Assembly: GCA_030024065.1 (NCBI GenBank)
Contig: JASEIE010000022.1
Coordinates: 1-20,697, forward strand
DNA length: 20,697 nucleotides
Direction of reading: 5' to 3'
DNA from: Thermodesulfobacteriota bacterium
GTDB lineage: Bacteria > Desulfobacterota > BSN033 > UBA1163
In this document: positions 8,471-16,431 of the stretch, in pieces
How the letters are laid out: each line of letters starts with the position of its first letter
Position numbering within the stretch: position 1 is the stretch's first letter
The notes under the pieces: model-generated
The model's database searches: none
Seen by the model: only the letters and a program-made list of their open reading frames with translations
Told to the model about the DNA's origin: nothing
Position numbers and translations under genes: made by a program

Positions 8471-9339
8471 AGGTGAGGAAAGCAGTCATTCCGGCAGCGG
8501 GTTTCGGAACACGGTTTCTTCCGGCAACGAAGGTTGTTCCCAAAGAGCTGTTGCCCATTGTGGATAAACCCACTATCCAGTATATTGTGGAGGAAGTGGT
8601 TTCTGCGGGGATTGAAGAGGTGATCCTCATCACCGGCCGGCAGAAGGGCTCGATTGAAGACCATTTCGACACCTCGAGCGAGCTGGAGAGCCATCTCAAA
8701 AAGAAAGGAAGAAAGGATCTCCTGCAACTTGTTCAGGAGATCTCCGAGATGGTGACGCTCGTCTCTGTCAGACAGGAAGAACCCCTGGGGCTGGGCCATG
8801 CCATCCTCCGTGCTAAAAAGGTTGTTGGAAAGGAGCCTTTTGCCGTTTTATTGGGTGATGACCTGATCGATGCGAAAATTCCCTGCATCCGGCAGATGAT
8901 CGATGTCTATCAGGAGATGGATGGTGCTCTCCTTGCCATCCAGAAAGTACCAAAGGCGGAGACGCATCTCTACGGGATCATCAAAGGAAAGAGAGTGAAG
9001 GATCGACTTTACCGCATCGAGGAGATGGTGGAGAAGCCGGAGAAAGGAAAGGCGCCTTCCAATCTTGCCATCATCGGGAGGTATATCCTCCCCCCCCGGA
9101 TCTTTGACATATTGGAGAAGGTCAAGCCCGACAGAAGAGGAGAGATTCAACTAACGGATGGATTAAGGGAGTTGAATAAGACCGTTCCCATTTTTGGATA
9201 TGAATTTATGGGCGACCGGTACGATGCCGGAGACAAACTGGGATACCTGCAGGCCAACATCTCCTATGGTTTGAAACACCCTGAAATCGGCCCAAAACTT
9301 AAAAAATTTTTAAAGGGGTTGGCCACGAGTAATCGTTAG
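8467..9339 (+). CDS. galU: UTP-glucose-1-phosphate uridylyltransferase (GalU)
   Basis: Predicted to make UDP-glucose from UTP and glucose-1-phosphate, supplying cell-envelope polysaccharide synthesis and, with GalT, galactose use. It is 290 aa, normal for bacterial GalU. The N-terminal nucleotide-binding signature AAGFGTRFLPATK (10-22) and PKELLPIVDKPTIQYIVEE (25-43) are diagnostic. LGDDLID (129-135) carries the metal-binding acidic residues, VEKP (188-191) is conserved, and GDRYDAGDKLGY (249-260) is the C-terminal GalU motif. It overlaps the receiver gene by 4 bp, so the two are co-transcribed. A short hairpin and then tRNA-Ala follow. Confidence 0.96.
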   Translation: MKVRKAVIPAAGFGTRFLPATKVVPKELLPIVDKPTIQYIVEEVVSAGIEEVILITGRQKGSIEDHFDTSSELESHLKKKGRKDLLQLVQEISEMVTLVSVRQEEPLGLGHAILRAKKVVGKEPFAVLLGDDLIDAKIPCIRQMIDVYQEMDGALLAIQKVPKAETHLYGIIKGKRVKDRLYRIEEMVEKPEKGKAPSNLAIIGRYILPPRIFDILEKVKPDRRGEIQLTDGLRELNKTVPIFGYEFMGDRYDAGDKLGYLQANISYGLKHPEIGPKLKKFLKGLATSNR

Positions 9340-9354
9340 TTTTTTGTTTCATGT

Positions 9355-9377
9355 AAAATGGGACACCGTCTCATTTT
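9355..9377 (+). other. Hairpin between galU and tRNA-Ala
   Basis: A nine-base-pair stem (AAAATGGGA with TCTCATTTT, including one G-U pair) closes a five-base CACCG loop. It sits 16 nt after the galU stop and just before the tRNA. It may be a weak terminator or a processing signal releasing the tRNA 5' end from a galU-tRNA transcript. There is no T-run outside the stem, so termination is uncertain. Confidence 0.4.
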
Positions 9378-9379
9378 CC

Positions 9380-9455
9380 GGGGCAGTAGCTCAGTTGGGA
9401 GAGCGCCAGAATCGCACTCTGGAGGTCGGGGGTTCAACTCCCCTCTGCTCCACCA
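9380..9455 (+). tRNA. tRNA-Ala (anticodon CGC)
   Basis: A complete 76-nt cloverleaf with encoded CCA. The acceptor stem pairs 9380-9386 (GGGGCAG) with 9445-9451 (CTGCTCC) and includes the G3-U70 wobble that identifies alanine tRNAs. The D-arm is GCTC/GAGC (9389-9404). The anticodon stem CCAGA/TCTGG encloses loop ATCGCAC, giving anticodon CGC at 9413-9415 (reads GCG). The variable loop is five bases. The T-arm is GGGGG/CCCCT around TTCAACT. The discriminator base is A9452, followed by CCA 9453-9455. No duplicate of its 3' end was noticed elsewhere in the window, so there is no sign that it serves as an attachment site for the downstream island. Confidence 0.97.
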
Positions 9456-9463
9456 GGAAACTC

Positions 9464-9495
9464 AAAGGGTTAATCGTTTGGATTAACCCTTTTTT
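9464..9495 (+). terminator. Rho-independent terminator after tRNA-Ala
   Basis: A perfect 12-bp stem (AAAGGGTTAATC at 9464-9475 and GATTAACCCTTT at 9481-9492) closes a GTTTG loop and continues into a T-run. It ends the tRNA transcript, and probably the galT-galU unit if the hairpin upstream of the tRNA is read through. Confidence 0.85.
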
Positions 9496-9528
9496 GCAAC
9501 CTCTCTTTTTTGAAAGGATTGAGCCCTC

Positions 9529-10434
9529 ATGAGAATTGGAAAGCCAGGGAAAGTCCAGGAGAGAATTTGGTTTTTAGGCCGTGAGGAATCAGGAGTCTAT
9601 CTTCTGGAAGGGAAGGATGGCTCGATGATCATCAGCGGAGGAATGAGCTACATCGTTCCGGATCTCCTTGGGCAGTTTAAGGAATTTGGAATTGACGAAA
9701 ACAGGATAAAAAAGATTCTGATTCTTCACTCCCACTTCGATCATGTGGGAATCATCCCATTCTTCAAGCGCCGCTATCCAGAGATCGAAATATACGGCTC
9801 AGAAAGGGCATGGGAGATCCTCAAGATGGGAAAGGCCATCACCACCATCAATGAGTTCAGTTGGAATGTCTCAAAGAGGATGGGAAAGGAGGGAGTCCAT
9901 TCGACCTATGATCTCGACTGGGAAAACGATATCAATGGTAAGACGATTCGTGAAGGCGACAAAATCGACCTGGGAGACCTAAAGGTTTCTATCCTTGAAA
10001 TTCCAGGGCATTCCTCGTGCTGTATTGCCGCCTATGTCCCTGAGCTCAGAGCCCTCTTTCCTACGGATGGGGGAGGCATTCCATTCGATCAGACGATCGT
10101 CACCTCCGGGAATTCGAATTACACCAGATATCAGGAGAGCCTCGAGCGGTTAAAGGCCCTTGAAGTGGAGTATTACTGTGCCGACCACTATGGATATGTA
10201 ATCGGTGAGGAAGCCGGGAAGTTCATCCCATTGACGATCGAGATGGCAAAGAAGAAACGGGCCCAGATGGAGGAAGCCTACCGATTTACTCGGGATATCG
10301 ATAGGGCAGCAAAAAGGTTGATCTCTTCCTTTTACGACGAGAACCCTGACTACTTCCTCTCTCCAGAGATCTTCCTCGATGTCTATCGTCAGATGGTCCG
10401 CCACATCGCCAGTGTCATGGAGCAGAAGACTTGA
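9529..10434 (+). CDS. MBL-fold metallo-hydrolase
   Basis: A 301-aa protein of the metallo-beta-lactamase superfamily, expected to be a cytoplasmic two-metal hydrolase. Metal ligands are visible: H67-S-H69-F-D71-H72 (HSHFDH), H161 (in IPGHSSC), D180 (in FPTDGGG) and H220 (in CADHYG). Residues from about 235 to the end form a charged helical tail. The ATG at 9529 follows a GAAAGGA stretch and lies 33 nt past the terminator, so the gene probably has its own promoter. The superfamily includes glyoxalase II-like enzymes, lactonases, nucleases and flavodiiron proteins. Nothing seen here fixes the substrate. Confidence 0.88.
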   Translation: MRIGKPGKVQERIWFLGREESGVYLLEGKDGSMIISGGMSYIVPDLLGQFKEFGIDENRIKKILILHSHFDHVGIIPFFKRRYPEIEIYGSERAWEILKMGKAITTINEFSWNVSKRMGKEGVHSTYDLDWENDINGKTIREGDKIDLGDLKVSILEIPGHSSCCIAAYVPELRALFPTDGGGIPFDQTIVTSGNSNYTRYQESLERLKALEVEYYCADHYGYVIGEEAGKFIPLTIEMAKKKRAQMEEAYRFTRDIDRAAKRLISSFYDENPDYFLSPEIFLDVYRQMVRHIASVMEQKT

Positions 10435-10808
10435 GGCCTGCAAAAGGTTTATAATTTCATTGATCTTTGATTGTATCTTTGGTAAATTACCCACACGTAC
10501 CCTTACCATCTTAAAATTGAATATTTACGGTTTGCTCTCTGCGATTTGAACTATGCATTCGTTTCGATTGGGAGGATGATTTGAATCTCAATGAAAAATT
10601 TCAGGCCTAATTGAAAGCCTACTCTCAAAAAGAATGGGCTTTTTGTTTATCGCCCTTATGACTCGCGATTTACGGTAAAAAAGACGAGGGTGGATAAAGG
10701 TCAAAGAGAACAGGGTTTCTGTAAGGAAATGCGGGAAGGATGTCGTTGACCTTAATTCACATTTCAAGGCCTGACACCTTGCCATGACACGATTAAAGGT
10801 AGGCAATT
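10435..10808. other. Intergenic region at the left edge of the accessory island
   Basis: No supported gene. A promoter-like pair, TTGATC (10460-10465) and TAAATT (10483-10488) with 17-bp spacing, points toward the island, but the next start is 320 nt away. An AT-rich hairpin, CAAAAAG (10626-10632) with CTTTTTG (10639-10645), followed by TTTATC could be a weak terminator after the hydrolase. Around 10685-10772 one frame reads as short protein-like sequence without a start, possibly debris; no family was recognised. From about 10.8 kb the sequence becomes clearly more AT-rich. Confidence 0.4.
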
Positions 10809-11135
10809 ATGAAATATAGAGAAAAAACAGCTGTTAATAAAGAAGGCAAGCAAGTAATATGGAAACACCCAGGCGGTAAATTAAGAAGGCTCGGCCCGAC
10901 TTCCTTAACAGATACTGAGCTTCTAACAGTGATCATTGGTTCAGGAATTAGTGGGCGGTCAGCCGAAGATATTGCTACTGAGATTATTGGTAAGTATTAT
11001 TCATTACAAGGATTAATGGGGAAGACAATCGGCGAATTAATGACCATTAAAGGGCTGAAGGAGGTAAAAGCAACCCAAATAGCGGCAGTCTTTGAGGTTG
11101 CACGAAGAATCGTTAAAGCTTTAGAAAGGGAGTAA
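10809..11135 (+). CDS. RadC N-terminal (helix-hairpin-helix) domain protein, no JAB/MPN domain
   Basis: A 108-aa protein matching only the N-terminal half of RadC-type proteins. The typical SLTDTELLTVIIGSGISGRS motif (about 32-51) is followed by a helix-hairpin-helix segment (IKGLKEVKATQIAAVFEVARR, about 79-99). Full RadC proteins continue with a JAB/MPN metalloprotease-like domain, which is absent here; the frame stops cleanly one base before the next start. A GGTAG-type ribosome-binding site precedes the ATG. The helix-hairpin-helix would suggest DNA binding. Because it is only 1 nt from a DNA methyltransferase gene, I infer it is a DNA-binding partner of that enzyme. It could instead be a truncated RadC from a mobile element. 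Confidence 0.82.
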   Translation: MKYREKTAVNKEGKQVIWKHPGGKLRRLGPTSLTDTELLTVIIGSGISGRSAEDIATEIIGKYYSLQGLMGKTIGELMTIKGLKEVKATQIAAVFEVARRIVKALERE

Positions 11136-11136
11136 A

Positions 11137-13668
11137 ATGTCAGAATTTGATACCAAAATCCCAACTATCGAAAAATCTGAAGTGAATCATCTGAATAGAC
11201 AGATTCCACCCCTGGCCCACACAGCTATGTATAACTGGCATAAATTCTGGTCAAGAAAAACCTGGAACGTGGTAGGCGAGTTTATCAAAACATACTCTAA
11301 GGAAGGAGAGATTGTATTTGACCCTTTTGCTGGAAGTGGCGTTGCGGCCATGGAGGCATTGAAGAATAAACGAAGGGTCATCATTTGTGATATCCTTCCC
11401 GTTGCAACAGAAATCGCACGCTTAACCATCAAACCTTTCTCAGAAAATGAACTTTTTAATGCTTTCAAGAGAGTGGAGTCAAAAGCTAAAAACAAAATTC
11501 TAAGCCTTTATAAAACAAGATGCCGAAAATGTGAAACATCATTCCCCTTCACTTGCTCTATCTGGGAAAACAACACGATGGTTGAAATTCGTTACCAAAG
11601 TTGCCCCCACTGTGGGGATAGAAGAGAAAAAGAGACCCCGCCAACAAAAGAAGACTTAAAATTAATTAACGACTTTGAAAATAAGAAAATTAAAGAATGG
11701 TATCCAAAGAATCCATTATATTATCCTGATGGACAACCTTTTAAGGAAAAACAAAAATATGAATCGATTGACGGACTATTTACTAGGAGAAATCTTCAAG
11801 CCTTGGCTTGGTTAATGGAAGCCATTGAAGAAGAATTAAACAGAGATTTGAGAGATTTCTTAAAAATTGGCTTTACCTCAATAGTTCATTTAGCAACTAA
11901 GATGATGCCTGTTGGAGAACCCAAACCTACTAACCACTATACATATTTCAGTTCACCCGGATGGACTCAACACAGCTATTGGTATGCTGACCGTTTTATG
12001 GAACAAGAGGTTTGGAAGCTATTTGAGAGCGCCATCAATGGGCACCAGGGGCTTATTAAAGCTAAGATCGAATCAAATAAGTATTTTCAGAATATTAAAT
12101 TTGGAAATAATTACAAAGAGGTATTTGATAGAAAGGCTGATATTTATGTTCATACGGGTTCCGCCTTGGAATTAATGGAAGGAATGCCAAAAAGTGCTGT
12201 AGATTATATCTTCACTGATCCGCCTTACGATTCATCCATTCAATATGGCGAACTTGCCTACCTCTGGATTGCTTGGCTAAAAAAGGATGAAGGTTATTTG
12301 GACTATTTGATTTCGAACGAAGTTATACATAACGAGAAACAACATAAAGATTTTGGTGTCTACCATGGGCTACTTTCAAGAAGCTTTCGAGATATGTTTG
12401 AGATTTTGAAACCTGGAAGATATTTGACTGTAACATTTCACAATCCCACCTTTAAAGTTAGAAATGCCACGATCAGGGCAGGCGTTTTTGCGGGCTTTGA
12501 ATTTCAGAAAATACATCACCAACCACTTGGCCAGGTTTCAGCGAAAGCGATGATGCAACCATTCGGTTCAGCACAAGGGGATTTTTATCTTAGATTTTAT
12601 AGACCTAAGCTTTATGAGAGTGTTTCTCAACCTGAAGAAATTGACGAGAAGAGATTTGAGAAAATAGTCGTTGAAACAACCATTGGTCTGTTAGCTGAGC
12701 GCGCCGAGGAGACTCCTTATACACAAATAATAAACTTTATCGATCCTGTCCTTGCTAAGAATGGTTACTTCTCAAGCCTTGAGACAGGTCTTGATGTTAA
12801 AAAAGTGTTGGAAAAACATTTGGGGAAAGAATTCATTCTGGTAGATACGAAAATAGGCGGAGCCATTGGGAAATTATGGTGGTTAAAAGAACCCAATAGA
12901 TACATTAAATATGATATCCCACTTTCAGAGAGGGTTGAGGAAACAGTTTATCGAGAGCTTTTAAGCAAGGGGAAGGTGACCTTTACCCAAGTTTGGGATG
13001 CAATAAGTACAAAATTCCCTAACTCTCTAACATCAGACAGCAGTAGTATTATGGATGCCCTAATCCAATACGCAAGGAAAGTCCATGGTGGTTTTTGGAT
13101 GTTAAAGCCAGATTATTTTGCCCGTCAAAGTCAGCATAACGAGGTTTTAGCTCTTTTAGCTGAGGTTGGAAAAAGTTTGGGTTTTAAAATTTGGATTGGG
13201 AAGAAAGAACAATCAGAATATGCAGATGGTTTGGCAGGGAATAAGAAACTTTCTGAATATGTAAATGCTAATCTTGATAGCATCACAAATGCAGAGAATA
13301 AGAAAACGATCCAGGGAATAGACCTCTTATGGATAAAAAGTAATAAGATTGCAAGCTCCTTTGAAATTGAGTTTTCGACGTCGATGACAAGCGCATTAGT
13401 TAGAGGTTCAAACATTGATTCAGAGGTTCCAAAATACTTAGTCATTCCTGAGGAAAGGGAAGAACAATTTAAACGGAAGCAAAAATCACCAATGTTTGCC
13501 GAACAATTTGAAAAAGACAATTGGAATTTATTGTATTTTGATTCCATCCGGCAATTATATAAGAAGCTAAAATCAAAGCAGCTTGAATTGAACTCGATTA
13601 TTAACAAGAAGGGACCAGCCACCATGCGTCCTGTTATAAAAAATAATGAACAAATGAATTTATTTTAA
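11137..13668 (+). CDS. DNA methyltransferase with predicted PD-(D/E)XK-like C-terminal domain
   Basis: An 843-aa AdoMet-dependent DNA amino-methyltransferase. An HKFWSRKTW segment (35-43) precedes AdoMet motif I D62-P-F-A-G-S-G68. A four-cysteine zinc-finger-like insertion (C129-x2-C132, C156-x2-C159) follows. Catalytic motif IV is D361-P-P-Y364, which points to N6-adenine or N4-cytosine methylation. Residues from about 595 look like a separate region, with a helical part and then E669, D729 (GIDLLWI) and E743-I-E745 (SFEIEF). This spacing resembles a PD-(D/E)XK nuclease core with ExE in place of ExK. If correct, one polypeptide carries both modification and cleavage-type modules. It starts 1 nt after the RadC-like gene, with GGGAG as ribosome-binding site. 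The gene is AT-rich compared with the galT-galU block. The methyltransferase call is firm; the nuclease call is tentative. Confidence 0.85.
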   Translation: MSEFDTKIPTIEKSEVNHLNRQIPPLAHTAMYNWHKFWSRKTWNVVGEFIKTYSKEGEIVFDPFAGSGVAAMEALKNKRRVIICDILPVATEIARLTIKPFSENELFNAFKRVESKAKNKILSLYKTRCRKCETSFPFTCSIWENNTMVEIRYQSCPHCGDRREKETPPTKEDLKLINDFENKKIKEWYPKNPLYYPDGQPFKEKQKYESIDGLFTRRNLQALAWLMEAIEEELNRDLRDFLKIGFTSIVHLATKMMPVGEPKPTNHYTYFSSPGWTQHSYWYADRFMEQEVWKLFESAINGHQGLIKAKIESNKYFQNIKFGNNYKEVFDRKADIYVHTGSALELMEGMPKSAVDYIFTDPPYDSSIQYGELAYLWIAWLKKDEGYLDYLISNEVIHNEKQHKDFGVYHGLLSRSFRDMFEILKPGRYLTVTFHNPTFKVRNATIRAGVFAGFEFQKIHHQPLGQVSAKAMMQPFGSAQGDFYLRFYRPKLYESVSQPEEIDEKRFEKIVVETTIGLLAERAEETPYTQIINFIDPVLAKNGYFSSLETGLDVKKVLEKHLGKEFILVDTKIGGAIGKLWWLKEPNRYIKYDIPLSERVEETVYRELLSKGKVTFTQVWDAISTKFPNSLTSDSSSIMDALIQYARKVHGGFWMLKPDYFARQSQHNEVLALLAEVGKSLGFKIWIGKKEQSEYADGLAGNKKLSEYVNANLDSITNAENKKTIQGIDLLWIKSNKIASSFEIEFSTSMTSALVRGSNIDSEVPKYLVIPEEREEQFKRKQKSPMFAEQFEKDNWNLLYFDSIRQLYKKLKSKQLELNSIINKKGPATMRPVIKNNEQMNLF

Positions 13669-13840
13669 TCGGACATGACAAAAACTATGAATAAAAATTG
13701 TCTCCGGCAAAGCCTTCAAAGGAGAATTGTGAAGTGGAGAAGCCCACCGTAAACCTTGTACCCTTTTAAAGGAATTACATGAAAGAAAGTTAACTTTGCT
13801 CCAAAACTATTTTCAATCAGATTAGAAAGGAGATTATCTT

Positions 13841-14872
13841 ATGGCAACTCAAGATCAACTGAATGGTCTGAAAAATATTGCCCAGAGGTTCCGTACTATA
13901 GACAACGAAAAACTCCTCCGACCATCTCTTGGCGAGGAATCGCTCAAGGGAGAATTTACTCCGACAATTGGAGATTTAAGAAATAAAATTGATTTTGCTT
14001 CTGAGTATGCGCCAAACGTTCATGATACGTACATTTCACCTGTAGTTCAAGTCTTTGAACAGATTTGTGTGGAGATAGAGGCTCAAGCTAACAGGTCGAA
14101 TGCTGAGTATGTTGCTCAAAGGGCCAATTTTTTAAGAACAATTGAAGATCATATTGAGCAACTTCGGCAATATTGGCCACCCTTCATAAGCGCAGCTGTC
14201 GAAATTCGTGGTTTCATTCAAGACGAGGGCTTTAGAAAAGAGTATCAAAGTACTATCGAGTCGATGAGAGAGGAATCTACAAAAGCTCTGAGTCTTATCA
14301 AAGAGGAGGCTTCCAAGACGATTGAAGAAGCTCGAAAGCTGGCACAACAAATCGAAGATAGAGCAAGACGAACTGCCGCACATATTTCTGTTGGAGATGC
14401 TCAGGAGCAGTTCAAGCTTGCTCAAAAGGGTCTCAATAACCAAGTGATACTTTGGGCCGTGCTTAGCGTGGTATTTATCATTGCTTTTCTTCTCGCCGCT
14501 TATTGCCTAGTGAGTATTAAACTTCCCGAAGAATGGAAATGGCATGTAATTTATTATACTGCTATACGCGTAACGATCCTTGCTGCCATTGGAGCCATTG
14601 CTACCTTTTGTCTTAGAATTTTGCGAGCACATTTGCATTTGAGCCAACACAATCTTCACAGGCAAAGAGTAGCTAATAGTATGGCTGCTTTTGTGGAATC
14701 CGCGGTTACTCCAGAGCAAAGAGATTTTATATTGGCTCAGCTGGTCGACGCAGTTGTAAGATTTGGTTGCTCTGGGCTCTTACAGAAGGAGGATGATTCA
14801 ATTTATTCACCAAAAATGACGATCGATACAATAACTCGAAATCTCATTCCACCATCCGTGAAGCAACAATGA
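13841..14872 (+). CDS. Coiled-coil protein with two transmembrane helices, unknown function
   Basis: A 343-aa protein I do not recognise as a named family. The N-terminal 130 residues are soluble and helical. Residues about 130-200 are rich in Glu, Lys, Arg and Ala and look like a coiled coil (for example TKALSLIKEEASKTIEEARK). Two hydrophobic helices follow at about 202-226 and 236-260, separated by a short EWKWH loop. The C-terminal 80 residues contain HLSQHNLHRQRVANSMAAF, a polar helix pattern I associate with several uncharacterised bacterial membrane proteins. It has a strong AAAGGAG ribosome-binding site 8 nt before the ATG. Its stop overlaps the next reading frame (ATGA). In this defence-like setting a membrane-acting effector role is conceivable, but nothing in the sequence proves it. 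Confidence 0.75.
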   Translation: MATQDQLNGLKNIAQRFRTIDNEKLLRPSLGEESLKGEFTPTIGDLRNKIDFASEYAPNVHDTYISPVVQVFEQICVEIEAQANRSNAEYVAQRANFLRTIEDHIEQLRQYWPPFISAAVEIRGFIQDEGFRKEYQSTIESMREESTKALSLIKEEASKTIEEARKLAQQIEDRARRTAAHISVGDAQEQFKLAQKGLNNQVILWAVLSVVFIIAFLLAAYCLVSIKLPEEWKWHVIYYTAIRVTILAAIGAIATFCLRILRAHLHLSQHNLHRQRVANSMAAFVESAVTPEQRDFILAQLVDAVVRFGCSGLLQKEDDSIYSPKMTIDTITRNLIPPSVKQQ

Positions 14873-15027
14873 AGTGGATGAGTGCGGGGTCACGTTGGCA
14901 ATTGGGAGGGGCCAATTTCCTTTTGAAAGAAAAGCTCCGCAAAACCGACTGGCTCATTGACCAGATTGTTTATAAACTTTATGACTTAACTGAGGAAGAA
15001 ATAAAGATCGTCGAAGGGGAAAGTTAG
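14869..15027 (+). pseudogene. Severed C-terminal tail of a type IIG/Eco57I-like DNA methylase (52 codons)
   Basis: An ATG at 14869 overlaps the stop of the membrane-protein gene (ATGA) and opens a 52-codon frame ending TAG at 15025-15027. Its second half, from LKEKLRKTDWLIDQIVYK to LTEEEIKIVEGES, closely resembles the extreme C-terminus of large Eco57I-like/type IIG methylase-restriction proteins, from my memory of that family. Those proteins are many hundreds of residues longer. No AdoMet motif is present, so this cannot be an active enzyme. I read it as a relic left when the rest of the gene was lost or replaced. The alternative, a small accessory protein translated with the upstream gene, cannot be excluded. 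Confidence 0.6.
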
Positions 15028-15177
15028 GTAGAAAAATTTTTATTAAACATTTAAGATAACATCGGGGTTTCAAAAAATGCCTGATTGGAAGCGTAACTTT
15101 TGCGAGCCATGGGTACTGAGATGTTTAAAATGTTAATGCATAATTTTAAAACGACCAATAGAAAAATGGGGTGAATT
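15028..15177. other. AT-rich gap before the ATPase gene
   Basis: With the methylase relic just upstream, this completes a roughly 305-bp gap between full genes. No second relic or RNA gene is seen. The stretch is AT-rich and suitable for a promoter, but I could not assign clear -35 and -10 boxes. Confidence 0.3.
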
Positions 15178-16425
15178 ATGGGAAAGTTTATAAGACAATC
15201 TGTCCCGCGTATCGAAGAATTGTCCGTAAAAAATTATCGGGCCTTAAAGGATTTACAACTTAAAGGTCTTACCCCTTTGACTGTATTTCTAGGCCCTAAT
15301 GGGAGTGGCAAGTCAACGATCTTTGATGTTTTTGCATTCCTCTCCGAGTGTTTTTCTGTTGGGTTGAGAAAAGCATGGGATAAGCGGGGTAGGTTCAAGG
15401 AACTCCGCACCCGTGGATCTGATGGACCAATCGTTTTTGAATTGAAATATCGAGAAAAACCAAATTCACCTATCATTACCTATCATCTTGCCATAAACGA
15501 AGATCGTAAAGGCCCGTATGTGGCCGAGGAATGGCTAAAATGGCGTCGAGCACAAAGGGGTCAACCTTTCCGGTTTCTTGACTTTGAAAGGGGTGCTGGA
15601 CGGGTGATTACAGGAGAAGCGCCAGATGAGCGAGCTCAGCGCATCGAGGAGCGATTGGATTCCCCAGAAATGATCGCCGTAAATACGCTTGGACAGTTTG
15701 CAAAACACCCTCGTGTCAGTGCACTTCGTCGTTTTATTACCGGATGGTACCTTTCTTACCTTACGGCAGATAATACTCGCGTGACTCCCGAAGCGGGGCC
15801 GCAAGAAAGGCTATCAGCAACCGGTGATAATCTGCCGAATGTCATTCAATTTCTAAAAGAACAACATGAAGATAGGTTAGATCAAATATTGAAAACATTA
15901 TCCAGACGTGTCCCTCGGCTGGAAAAAGTGGATGCCGAATTAATGGCGGACGGTAGGCTGTTACTTCAAATAAAGGACGCACCTTTTGATCGGCCAATTT
16001 TGGCTAAATTTGCTTCTGATGGAACTTTGAAGATGTTGGCATACCTCACAGTTCTCTATGATCCTGAACCGCCGCAATTGATTGGAATTGAAGAACCAGA
16101 GAATCATCTTCATCCTCGATTATTACCGGAACTGGCAGAAGAATGTCGGGAAGCATCGGCCCATACTCAGTTAATGGTAACGACTCATTCTCCCTTCTTC
16201 GTCAACGGATTAAGATCCGAAGAATTATGGGTGCTTTATCGTGACGAGAGTGGCTACACACAAGCTAAGAGGGCGGTTGATATGCAAGGGATAAAAGAAT
16301 TCATGAATCAAGGCGCCCTATTAGGCCACCTCTGGATGGAAGGTTACTTTGAAATAGGTGATCCTTTAACAGCGGAAGGCGGTCCAAAGGAGTCAGTACA
16401 TAGAAACTTAAAAAGTGAAGGATAG
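15178..16425 (+). CDS. AAA family ATPase (AAA_21, OLD/SMC-like)
   Basis: A 415-aa ABC/SMC-like ATPase. The N-terminal [18 protein letters not shown] is the opening strand pattern of OLD/RecF-type ATPases. Walker A is GPNGSGKST (39-47). The signature-like [13 protein letters not shown] (278-290) is followed by Walker [14 protein letters not shown] (301-313) with E305-E306, and by the H-loop TTHSP (335-339). The middle (about 85-275) is the variable insertion usual in this family. No Toprim domain is fused to it, but a Toprim-like DUF4276 protein is encoded 6 nt downstream. Known OLD-type defence systems join these same two activities, in one protein or in a gene pair. A GGGGTG ribosome-binding site lies just before the ATG. 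Defence function is inferred, not shown. Confidence 0.88.
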   Translation: MGKFIRQSVPRIEELSVKNYRALKDLQLKGLTPLTVFLGPNGSGKSTIFDVFAFLSECFSVGLRKAWDKRGRFKELRTRGSDGPIVFELKYREKPNSPIITYHLAINEDRKGPYVAEEWLKWRRAQRGQPFRFLDFERGAGRVITGEAPDERAQRIEERLDSPEMIAVNTLGQFAKHPRVSALRRFITGWYLSYLTADNTRVTPEAGPQERLSATGDNLPNVIQFLKEQHEDRLDQILKTLSRRVPRLEKVDAELMADGRLLLQIKDAPFDRPILAKFASDGTLKMLAYLTVLYDPEPPQLIGIEEPENHLHPRLLPELAEECREASAHTQLMVTTHSPFFVNGLRSEELWVLYRDESGYTQAKRAVDMQGIKEFMNQGALLGHLWMEGYFEIGDPLTAEGGPKESVHRNLKSEG

Positions 16426-16431
16426 CTTTGC

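Noticed and set aside
9380..9455. tRNA-Ala as integration site of the downstream island
   Set aside because: No repeat of the tRNA 3' end found at the island edges, no integrase, and an ordinary hydrolase gene lies between.
9344..9532. 62-codon open frame overlapping the tRNA
   Set aside because: It reads through the tRNA-Ala gene and terminator; its protein-like look comes from tRNA sequence.
10588..10806. 72-codon - strand open frame in the gap before the RadC-like gene
   Set aside because: No recognisable domain and no ribosome-binding site seen; it would be the only - strand gene in the window.
13675..13755. 26-codon frame between the methyltransferase and membrane-protein genes
   Set aside because: Too short, no ribosome-binding site, no family recognised.
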